The notes beneath the pieces were generated by a model. That model had not been told where the DNA came from and did not search any database. It saw only the letters and a list, made by a program, of their open reading frames with translations. Shown in pieces: positions 1 through 5,198 of a stretch of DNA of 5,198 nucleotides. The DNA is from an uncultured Prevotellaceae bacterium (GTDB lineage: Bacteria; Bacteroidota; Bacteroidia; Bacteroidales; Muribaculaceae). The stretch lies in contig CALZFJ010000171.1 of the NCBI GenBank assembly GCA_945645715.1, forward strand, positions 1-5,198. The letters are read 5' to 3'. Position 1 is the first letter of the stretch, and every line of letters starts with the position of its first letter. The position numbers were made by a program, and so were the translations under genes.

Positions 1-288
1 ATCGAAAAGATCAACAAGCTCAAAGAGGACTGGAAAGCCAACAAATTCTCAGCCAACAAGGAAGCTAACGACAGCATCTACCAACTTGAGGCCAAGAAGA
101 TCCGTAACGACTCCACGCTCACACGTCCGGTTGTTATCATCAAGGCTACTCCTAACGCTTCATTCATGAGTCTCGTTACAGCTCTCGACGAAATGCAAAT
201 CAACAACATCAGCCGTTATCAGATCGACCGCATCAACACCGTTGACTCGGCTCTTATGATCGACTGCAAGGCTAAAGGTTTGAAATGA
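1..288 (+). CDS. exbD: ExbD/TolR-family biopolymer transport protein, C-terminal part (5' end outside window)
   Basis: The reading frame is open from base 1 to a TGA at 286-288 and gives 95 residues; the start and the single N-terminal membrane helix lie upstream of the window. The visible part is the periplasmic portion. It has a charged, Lys/Asn-rich stretch (about residues 1-40), then the ExbD core strand RPVVIIKATP (42-51), the helix SLVTALDEMQINNI (57-70) and the next strand, RYQID (72-76). A strand ending in Lys, then a helix with LDE-x-Q-I, is typical of Bacteroidales ExbD proteins. ExbD works with ExbB as the proton-driven stator that energises TonB, and tonB follows 46 bases downstream without a terminator, which supports the call. 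The missing N-terminus carries the proton-channel Asp, so function cannot be confirmed here. A second exbD and exbB are expected upstream. Three in-frame stops (TGA TGA TAG, 286-294) close the frame. Confidence 0.85.
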   Translation: MEKINKLKEDWKANKFSANKEANDSIYQLEAKKIRNDSTLTRPVVIIKATPNASFMSLVTALDEMQINNISRYQIDRINTVDSALMIDCKAKGLK

Positions 289-334
289 TGATAGATTTAG
301 TATTTTATGAACAATTAAAAAGCACATTTTAATT

Positions 335-1195
335 ATGGCAAAAGACGTAGATCTAACATCAAAAGAGTGGTGCGACATTGTCTTTGAGGCAAAAAACAAA
401 GACTTCGGTGCATACGTTATGCGTCAGAAGTCGGCTGCGCGTCACAATAAGTCGATGATTGTTGTAGTTATCTTCATCATAGTTGTTTTCATCTTGTCAC
501 AGGTGATTCAATCTGTTCGCCAGGCTTGGGAAGAAGCCCAGCCTAAGGACGAGATTGAGCAGATTGTGACAAGCATCGACAACGCCGTAGAAGAGGAGGA
601 AGAGGAAGAAGTTCAGGAGCGCGTTGAGCAGCCTGAGCCAGAGGCTCTCCCTGAGGAAATCCTTAACACCGTTAAGGTTACCGAGCTTCTTATCGCTAAA
701 GATGAGGAAGTAACTAAGGACGATGAGATTCAATCGCAAGATGAGTTGAAAGAGACTCAGACTGCATTCGGTCAGACTAACTTCGATCAAGGTACCGACG
801 ACCGTAACGTCGTTCGCGAGCACAAGAACGAAGTTATCGTTGAAGAGAAGAAACCCGAACCCGAGAAGGAAGAGGTATTCCGCGCTGTTGAGCAGATGCC
901 GCGCTTCCCCGGTGGTGAGGCTGAACTTATGAAGTATCTGTCTTCTCACATCAACTATCCTACTATGGCTATGGAGAACAACGTTCAGGGCCGCGTTGTG
1001 GTTCAGTTCGTTGTTACCAAGACCGGTAAGATTGGTGAGGTGAAGGTGGTTCGCTCGGTTGACCGCGACCTCGACAAGGAGGCTGTACGCGTTTGTAAGA
1101 CTCTTCCAGACTTCATTCCTGGTAAGATGAACGGTCAGGCAGTGAACGTTTGGTACACTCTCCCCGTTTCGTTCAAGCTCCAAGGCGTGAACTAA
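335..1195 (+). CDS. tonB: Energy transducer TonB
   Basis: This 286-residue protein carries energy from the ExbB/ExbD motor across the periplasm to TonB-dependent outer-membrane transporters. It opens with a short cytoplasmic leader containing SKEWCDIVFEAKNKDFGAYVMR-like residues (9-30), which is characteristic of Bacteroidetes TonB. One membrane helix follows (about 41-58, Ile/Val-rich). The periplasmic linker (about 60-180) is highly acidic, with seven consecutive Glu at 86-92 and PEPE and KPEPEKEE stretches. The C-terminal TonB domain (about 186-283) shows MPRFPGGE (188-195), INYP (206-209), GRVVVQFVV (219-227), a Gly-rich turn, VVRSVD (238-243), DKEAVRV (247-253), PGKMNGQ (262-268) and the terminal strand YTLPVSFKL (274-282). 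The ATG at 335 gives exactly the conserved N-terminal leader. The 46-base upstream gap is A/T-rich without a Shine-Dalgarno sequence, as usual in Bacteroidetes. It is probably cotranscribed with exbD and ends at the terminator downstream. Tandem stops TAA TGA close the gene. Confidence 0.95.
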   Translation: MAKDVDLTSKEWCDIVFEAKNKDFGAYVMRQKSAARHNKSMIVVVIFIIVVFILSQVIQSVRQAWEEAQPKDEIEQIVTSIDNAVEEEEEEEVQERVEQPEPEALPEEILNTVKVTELLIAKDEEVTKDDEIQSQDELKETQTAFGQTNFDQGTDDRNVVREHKNEVIVEEKKPEPEKEEVFRAVEQMPRFPGGEAELMKYLSSHINYPTMAMENNVQGRVVVQFVVTKTGKIGEVKVVRSVDRDLDKEAVRVCKTLPDFIPGKMNGQAVNVWYTLPVSFKLQGVN

Positions 1196-1242
1196 TGAAT
1201 CTTAGCTGTGTAGTTTCTTGCACAGGTCAAGATATGATAATT

Positions 1243-1276
1243 GGGCCGTTACTAACCACAGTAACGGCTCTTTTTT
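1243..1276 (+). terminator. Intrinsic terminator after tonB
   Basis: A 10-bp stem pairs 1243-1252 with 1261-1270 (one G-T wobble, eight perfect pairs GCCGTTAC/GTAACGGC near the loop). The loop is 8 bases (1253-1260), and six T residues follow at 1271-1276. It lies 47 bases after the tonB stop and points rightward. There is no matching T-run on the other strand, so it serves the + strand only. It separates the exbD-tonB unit from the three genes downstream. Confidence 0.88.
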
Positions 1277-1436
1277 CACTTTATATCGTTAAGAAATTTT
1301 AATTGCAGCAACTTTGTGCTATTATTTACTCCATTTTTTATAACTTTACGCTGAAAAGTTGAATCCTTTTTTGATTTCTATCTTCAGGGTTAAACTTACA
1401 TCACATTTTGTAGTCTAAAAATTACAAAGCAACATA
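1277..1436 (+). promoter_or_regulatory. A/T-rich upstream region of the second unit, possible weak promoter
   Basis: These 160 bases lie between the tonB terminator and the next start codon and hold no coding frame. A promoter is expected because a terminator precedes the next genes. Bacteroidetes promoters resemble TTTG near -33 and TAnnTTTG near -7. The nearest candidate I can see is TTTG at 1313-1316 with TAACTTTA at 1341-1348, one base from the -7 consensus. The spacing is 24 bases, somewhat longer than the roughly 20 expected. CAACTTTG at 1309-1316 also misses the -7 consensus by one base but has no good -33 partner. The location of a promoter here is likely; the exact element is uncertain. 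Confidence 0.3.
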
Positions 1437-1697
1437 ATGGAAGAAATTACAGAAAACCAAGCAATAGAACCCAAAGACTCAAAACCGGCCGCATCAGCTA
1501 CCGACGCTCCTGCTGCGATGAAAAAGATTTTCGGAGTATTCATGCTCCTGATTTATTTCGGCATGGGTGGACTCACTTATTGCGGCTATTTCGACATTCT
1601 CTTTGGTCAGTGGCATTGGATGAAGTGGTGCCTCGGTTCTCTTTTCACCATCTATGGTGTGTGGAGGGCTTTCCGCTACTTCTCCGGTAAAAATTAA
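1437..1697 (+). CDS. Small protein with two predicted membrane segments, function unknown
   Basis: I do not know a function for this 86-residue protein. Residues 1-27 form a hydrophilic, acidic, Ala/Pro-rich tail. From Met28 the protein becomes hydrophobic: a first membrane segment at about 31-52 (IFGVFMLLIYFGMGGL and onward), a short turn with GQWHW (57-61), and a second segment at about 62-76 leading to the C-terminal motif YGVWRAFRYFSGK (73-85). As I recall, short proteins with an IFG...YxGMG start and a YG-x-W-R-x-x-R end are common and unnamed in Bacteroidales, often near exbD/tonB genes. It is the first gene of the second unit and lies 29 bases before the lipoprotein gene, so they are probably cotranscribed. 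By position it could be a membrane partner of the TonB motor, but that is inference. The start at 1437 is likely; the internal ATG at 1518 (Met28) would give a 59-residue form that keeps both membrane segments. Confidence 0.8.
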   Translation: MEEITENQAIEPKDSKPAASATDAPAAMKKIFGVFMLLIYFGMGGLTYCGYFDILFGQWHWMKWCLGSLFTIYGVWRAFRYFSGKN

Positions 1698-1726
1698 TCA
1701 CACTTATAGATTAAATCACACGCGTT

Positions 1727-2713
1727 ATGAAACACTCAAGACTCTTTTTCCCGGCATTTATTGTAGCCGCATCAGCAATGATGATGCTTTCGTGCGACCG
1801 TCACAAGCCCACCGACTCCAGCACATCGGGCATCACCACGCTCATCTGCGACGCTACAATCAAGAACGTTATCAGCCAAGAGGTCGATGTGTTTGAGTTT
1901 ACCTACCCCAAGGCAAGCATCATGACGTGGTACACCGACGAACACTCGGCTATCGACTCACTCGTCACCATGAAGTCAAGCCTAATCATCACCGCACGCC
2001 AGCTCACCGATAAGCAGAAAGAGTATCTAAAGTCGCAGAACCGTAACGTCCGCACTCAGCAGATTGCAGTGGATGCCATCGCTATCATCGTCAACCCCGC
2101 CAACAATATCGACGAGCTGTCGATAGGCGAGCTTCGTGAGATAATGACGGGAAAAGCCCAGCGCTGGGACGACGTTTTCCCTTCTAAGCTCGGTAAAATA
2201 CAGGTGGTATTCGACCACGCCGGGTCAAGCACCGTGAAATACGTCACCGACTCACTGCTGCGCGGTGAGAAATTCACAAGCGAGGTCTATGCCTGCGAAA
2301 ACAGCGAGGAAGTTTTCCGCGAGGTTGAGAAGCGCAAGAATGCAATCGGCGTAATCGGCGTCAGCTGGATTACAGCCGACCTTGAGAACGCTGATACCGA
2401 CAACCGCACAATGCAGCAGAAAGTTGCCGACCTACAGAAGAACGACACCAGCGCAATCGACTTCACAAGCCGCATCAAGGTGCTCAAAATCCGTCGCGAC
2501 AACTGCCCCACAGCCTATAAGCCTTACCAGCTCTATATCTATGAGGGCAACTATCCGCTGTATCGTAGCATCTACGTCACCACCACCGCACCTAATGGCA
2601 GCCTGGCTCACGGATTCTACTCCTTCCTCACAGGCTTCATCGGCCAGAAGATCATTCTTGGCACCGGTGTGATGCCCGCTGTGGTTCACCCTCGAATGGT
2701 AAGCCTCGAATAG
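1727..2713 (+). CDS. PstS-like periplasmic substrate-binding lipoprotein
   Basis: This 328-residue protein starts with a lipoprotein signal: Lys2, Arg5, a hydrophobic stretch, and the lipobox MLSC with lipidated Cys23. The residues after Cys (D, R, H, K) lack the acidic export signal described for surface lipoproteins of Bacteroidetes, so it probably faces the periplasm. The rest resembles the PstS-type periplasmic binding fold (PBP-like domain): CDATIKNVI (41-49), FEFTYPKASI (56-65), the ARQLT strand (90-94), VDAIAIIVNP (115-124), the hinge helix LSIGELREIMTGK (131-143) with RWDDV (146-150), the loop FDHAGSST (162-169) and GVIGVSW (208-214). All expected blocks are present, with no frame break. 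No pstC, pstA or pstB gene is nearby, and by eye the ligand loop does not match the Arg and Asp used by E. coli PstS, so phosphate import is doubtful. It lies between a small membrane protein and a TPR protein, next to tonB, which suggests an accessory role in the TonB system. Confidence 0.85.
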   Translation: MKHSRLFFPAFIVAASAMMMLSCDRHKPTDSSTSGITTLICDATIKNVISQEVDVFEFTYPKASIMTWYTDEHSAIDSLVTMKSSLIITARQLTDKQKEYLKSQNRNVRTQQIAVDAIAIIVNPANNIDELSIGELREIMTGKAQRWDDVFPSKLGKIQVVFDHAGSSTVKYVTDSLLRGEKFTSEVYACENSEEVFREVEKRKNAIGVIGVSWITADLENADTDNRTMQQKVADLQKNDTSAIDFTSRIKVLKIRRDNCPTAYKPYQLYIYEGNYPLYRSIYVTTTAPNGSLAHGFYSFLTGFIGQKIILGTGVMPAVVHPRMVSLE

Positions 2714-2772
2714 ACCAACAATCAACTTGAACTTAACGACAATACAAATCAATAATAAATACTATTACAGAA

Positions 2773-4413
2773 ATGAAATCGAAGATTTTATTATCACTGC
2801 TTTTAAGCGGTTCCATCACTTGCTTTGCGCAAGGTTACAAAGATGGTATTGAGTATTACAAAGTATCTGAGTACGACAATGCAAAGGAGTTGCTTGAGCG
2901 CAATCTGAACGATGCCTCAACCAACAAGTCGGAGGCATTCTACTACCTCGGTTGTGTAGCTCTCGAAAACGGCAACACTGCTGCTGCAAAGGATTATTTC
3001 CAGAAGGGTCAGAGCGCAGGTAGCTGCCAGCTCAACCTTGTGGGTCTTGGTCAGATTGAGCTCAAGGCCGGCAACAAGAAGGCTGCTGAGGAGAACTTCT
3101 CTCTCGCCATCAAGAATTCACCCAAGAAGGACGCTAAAATCCTCGTGGCTATCGCACGCGCCTACTATGAGGTCGATGGTGTAAAATATGCCAAGGAAAT
3201 TGCCGACTACATCAAGAAAGCTCGCAAGAACAACAAAGTAGAAGCCGACACCCCAATTCTCGAAGGTGATATGGCTGCCGCTGAAGACAAGACCGGCGAT
3301 GCACAGGGTATGTACGACGAGGCTATCAGCTACGACCCCACTAAGTCGGAGCCTTATGTGAAGTATGCACGCGCTCTCTTCAAGGTCAGCCCGCAGCAGG
3401 CTATCTCTCGCCTTCAGGATCTTCTCCAGCAGAATCCCACCTCTGCACTTGCTCAGCGCGAACTCGCCGAGAAGTATTATGAGAACGACCAGTGGACAAA
3501 GGCTGCCGAACAGTATGGTGAGTATATCAAGAACCCCAACCACTTCAAGCAGGACGAAGTGCGCTACGCAAGCCTCCTCTTCTATGGCAAGAAGTATCAG
3601 GAGTCGCTCGACCTTGCTCGCCAGATCGAGGCTTCACTCCCCGCTACCGACAAGAACGTGTTCTACATGAAGCGTCTTCAGCTCTACAACCTCGTGGCTA
3701 TGGAAGACTGGGCCGGTGCCGATGAGGCTGCAAAGGCTCTCTTCGCAATGAATGTTCCCGCAGGTGCTAAATATGAGGTTAAGGACTACACCGACTATGC
3801 CGACGCTCTCAAGAAGCTCGGTCGCACTCAGGAGGCTCTCGCTCTCCGCGTCAAGGCTTATGAGGCTAACCCCGACAAGCTCGACCTTCTCAAAGACCTT
3901 AGCGACGGCTACAGCGATGCCGAGGACTATGTAAACTCTGCTAAATACTACCAGATGTTTGTCGATAAGGGTGATTATAAGACCAACGACTTATTCGTAC
4001 TCTCGAAGAAGTACTTCTACGTTGCAGCCTACGACTCAGTGCCCGAAAGCAAGGCTGTGGCAGTAGCAAACGCACTCAAGTATGTCGATATGGTTAATGA
4101 GAAAATGGCCGACAACGTCCGCATGCAGATTCTCGTTAATCTCCACAAGGCTAAAGTGCTCCAAGTATCTGAAGTTGACAAGAAGGAAGGTAAGGCCGTT
4201 GATACCTACAAGAAGGTGCTTGAGCTTCTCGACCAGGATCCAGCCAACCTCGCCGACCGCAAGGATGACTATATCCTCGCCTACAACTATCTCGCAAACT
4301 ACTACTTTGCAACAGGCGACAAGGAGACTATGAAGGGCTACTACATCAAGTGGCTTGAAGCAGATCCGGGCAACGACGCTCTCCGCAAATATGTTGAGGG
4401 TCTTTCTAAGTAA
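2773..4413 (+). CDS. Secreted tetratricopeptide-repeat protein
   Basis: This 546-residue protein has a type I signal peptide (Lys2 and Lys4, Leu-rich core 6-11, likely cut after CFA at Ala19), followed by almost nothing but TPR-like helical hairpins. Clear repeats start at about residues 21 (YKDGIEYYKVSEYDNAKELL), 55 (AFYYLGCVALENGN, then AAKDYF), 87 (GLGQIELKAGN, then AAEENFSLAI), 160 (GDMAAAEDKTGDAQGMYDEA), 340 (YADALKKLGRTQEALAL) and 499 (AYNYLANYYFATGD). More divergent hairpins fill the rest. I see no catalytic domain, membrane helix or C-terminal sorting signal, so it is probably a soluble periplasmic scaffold that binds other proteins. It lies 59 bases after the lipoprotein gene with no terminator between, and a strong terminator follows it, so it is the last gene of the unit. 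As I recall, a PstS-like gene followed by a TPR gene beside exbD/tonB is a common arrangement in Bacteroidales; the binding partner is unknown. Confidence 0.9.
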   Translation: MKSKILLSLLLSGSITCFAQGYKDGIEYYKVSEYDNAKELLERNLNDASTNKSEAFYYLGCVALENGNTAAAKDYFQKGQSAGSCQLNLVGLGQIELKAGNKKAAEENFSLAIKNSPKKDAKILVAIARAYYEVDGVKYAKEIADYIKKARKNNKVEADTPILEGDMAAAEDKTGDAQGMYDEAISYDPTKSEPYVKYARALFKVSPQQAISRLQDLLQQNPTSALAQRELAEKYYENDQWTKAAEQYGEYIKNPNHFKQDEVRYASLLFYGKKYQESLDLARQIEASLPATDKNVFYMKRLQLYNLVAMEDWAGADEAAKALFAMNVPAGAKYEVKDYTDYADALKKLGRTQEALALRVKAYEANPDKLDLLKDLSDGYSDAEDYVNSAKYYQMFVDKGDYKTNDLFVLSKKYFYVAAYDSVPESKAVAVANALKYVDMVNEKMADNVRMQILVNLHKAKVLQVSEVDKKEGKAVDTYKKVLELLDQDPANLADRKDDYILAYNYLANYYFATGDKETMKGYYIKWLEADPGNDALRKYVEGLSK

Positions 4414-4429
4414 AGAATAACCACATTCC

Positions 4430-4481
4430 AAGCCTACTATGAGTAAATTCACAAGCTCATAGTAGGCTTTCTTAATTTTTT
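4430..4481 (+). terminator. Strong intrinsic terminator after the TPR gene
   Basis: A perfect 14-bp stem pairs 4430-4443 with 4456-4469 around a 12-base loop (4444-4455). The following bases are T-rich and end in six T (4476-4481). It begins 17 bases after the TPR stop codon and points rightward. It closes the small protein-lipoprotein-TPR unit and isolates it from the peptidase gene. Confidence 0.9.
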
Positions 4482-4522
4482 GTTATCATCAAACTGTAAA
4501 TTGTCTCGAGAAATAAAAAAAT

Positions 4523-4539
4523 GTCGCCTATGTGGCGGC
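4523..4539 (+). promoter_or_regulatory. Short GC-rich hairpin in the leader of the S8 peptidase gene
   Basis: GTCGCC (4523-4528) can pair with GGCGGC (4534-4539), giving six pairs with one G-T wobble and a five-base loop TATGT. It stands out as the only GC-rich patch in an A/T-rich 81-base leader (4482-4562) and ends 23 bases before the ATG. No T-run follows directly, so it is not a standard terminator. It may be a mRNA leader structure or a protein-binding palindrome. I found no convincing Bacteroidetes -7/-33 pair in this leader. Confidence 0.3.
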
Positions 4540-4562
4540 TAACAAATATATAACTACTTTTT

Positions 4563-5198
4563 ATGCGTATTTTTTATTCTTTAATCCTATGCACAGCCAT
4601 GTGCATGTCGGTATATTCTCAAAACAAACTCTCACCCTACTCTATCCATTATCTGGAGAATTATAAGAATCTCAAAATCACAGAGCAAGCCGATCGCAGC
4701 AACCGTAACAACACCATTCGCACAGTCGATGTTGCCGGAAAACCCACCGTGCTCGCATTCGTCACTGTCGATAGCAAAGCCATGCCCGACTTCGACCGCT
4801 TCGATGCCGAAGTTCTCTCGCATCACAGCAATATAGTCATGGTAAGAATCCCTATCGACAATATCCGCACACTCGCTGCTGAGGCTTCCGTGAAACGAAT
4901 CTCAATTGAGCGGCCATTAAAGCTCAAGAACAACCTCACCCGCGAAAAATCGCTCGTCGATCAAGTCCACTCCACTCTCGATGCCGCCGACAACGCTTTC
5001 AAGGGCAAGAACGTGGTGGTTGGTATCATCGACACCGGTATCGACTACAACCACATCACTTTCAAGGATGCCGATGGCAATTCTCGTGTGAAACGTGTCA
5101 TCAACGGCACCAAGAAAATCTCAGCTACAAGCCAAATTGCATCTCTCACCACCGACCTATCCTCTGAAGACCACGGCACTCACGTTGCAGCCATCGCT
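4563..5198 (+). CDS. S8 (subtilisin-family) serine peptidase, N-terminal part (3' end outside window)
   Basis: The frame is open from the ATG at 4563 to the window edge (212 residues). Residues 1-19 are a signal peptide (Arg2, hydrophobic core, likely cut after VYS at Ser19). Residues 20-145 form an N-terminal region that probably acts as a prodomain or chaperone-like domain, including VAGKPTVLAFVTVD (about 57-70) and RIPIDNIRTLAAEASVKRIS (about 97-116), like the inhibitor-type prodomain that checks peptidase identity. The catalytic domain begins around 146: KNVVVGIIDTGID holds the catalytic Asp157, and DHGTHVAAIA holds the catalytic His204. The oxyanion Asn and the nucleophilic Ser lie beyond the window, so activity cannot be confirmed. 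The protein is predicted to be secreted to the periplasm or cell surface; its substrate is unknown. The start was chosen because it gives a complete signal peptide; ATGs at 4599 and 4605 would destroy it. A terminator lies upstream, so it should have its own promoter. Confidence 0.93.
   Translation, partial: MRIFYSLILCTAMCMSVYSQNKLSPYSIHYLENYKNLKITEQADRSNRNNTIRTVDVAGKPTVLAFVTVDSKAMPDFDRFDAEVLSHHSNIVMVRIPIDNIRTLAAEASVKRISIERPLKLKNNLTREKSLVDQVHSTLDAADNAFKGKNVVVGIIDTGIDYNHITFKDADGNSRVKRVINGTKKISATSQIASLTTDLSSEDHGTHVAAIA

Noticed and set aside
497..1183. Long open frame (228 codons) on the - strand opposite tonB
   Set aside because: It is the mirror of a Glu/Lys-rich gene: GAG and GAA read backward as Leu and Phe codons, giving a Leu-rich product without recognisable domains. 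The + strand frame is an unambiguous TonB.
1206..1225. Small inverted repeat CTGTG...CACAG between the tonB stop and its terminator
   Set aside because: The stem is only five or six base pairs with an eight-base loop and no T-run; this is expected by chance, and the true terminator lies just downstream.
2714..2772. Possible independent promoter between the lipoprotein and TPR genes
   Set aside because: The 59-base gap has no terminator and no TAnnTTTG element; cotranscription is the simpler reading.
2789..2832. Lipoprotein signal in the TPR protein (Cys17)
   Set aside because: The residues before Cys17 (S-I-T) do not fit a lipobox, and FAQ directly after it is a good type I signal peptidase site, so a soluble secreted protein is preferred.
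3118..3543. Open frame of 141 codons on the - strand within the TPR gene
   Set aside because: The + strand TPR protein is continuous through this stretch with clear repeats; the antisense product is Leu/Val-rich with no recognisable family and no leader.
4036..4452. Open frame of 138 codons on the - strand at the end of the TPR gene
   Set aside because: It starts inside the terminator stem and overlaps the C-terminal TPR segment, so it is best explained as a shadow of that gene.
4555..4562. TACTTTTT as a -7 promoter element for the peptidase gene
   Set aside because: It resembles TAnnTTTG, but it abuts the ATG at 4563, so transcription would start inside the coding region and remove the signal peptide.

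Overview
The window looks like chromosomal DNA from the order Bacteroidales. A family such as Muribaculaceae would fit, but I cannot fix the family by reading. The clues are an energy-transducing TonB with the short N-terminal leader typical of this phylum, an ExbD of the Bacteroidales type, a PstS-like lipoprotein followed by a large periplasmic TPR protein, an S8 peptidase of Bacteroidetes style, and A/T-rich leaders with no Shine-Dalgarno sequence before the genes. All genes are on the + strand.

Layout. Positions 1-288 are the C-terminal end of an ExbD-type protein. tonB follows at 335-1195 and closes the first transcription unit at an intrinsic terminator (1243-1276). A 241-base A/T-rich gap then leads to a second unit of three genes: a small protein with two membrane segments (1437-1697), a PstS-like periplasmic-binding lipoprotein (1727-2713) and a 546-residue secreted TPR protein (2773-4413). 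This unit ends at a strong 14-bp terminator (4430-4481). After a 149-base gap with a small GC-rich hairpin, a subtilisin-family (S8) secreted peptidase begins at 4563 and runs off the right edge with its catalytic Asp and His already visible.

How the genes may work together. ExbD and TonB belong to the inner-membrane motor that uses the proton gradient to energise TonB-dependent outer-membrane transporters (SusC-like proteins in this phylum). From memory, the small membrane protein, the PstS-like lipoprotein and the TPR protein recur beside exbB/exbD/tonB in Bacteroidales. No pstC, pstA or pstB is present here, and by my by-eye alignment the PstS-like protein lacks two of the phosphate-coordinating residues of E. 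coli PstS. The most interesting reading is therefore that these three proteins are accessory parts of the TonB system in the periplasm rather than a phosphate importer. This is inference. The S8 peptidase appears to be an independent gene.

I see no tRNA, rRNA, CRISPR array, insertion sequence, frameshift or pseudogene.
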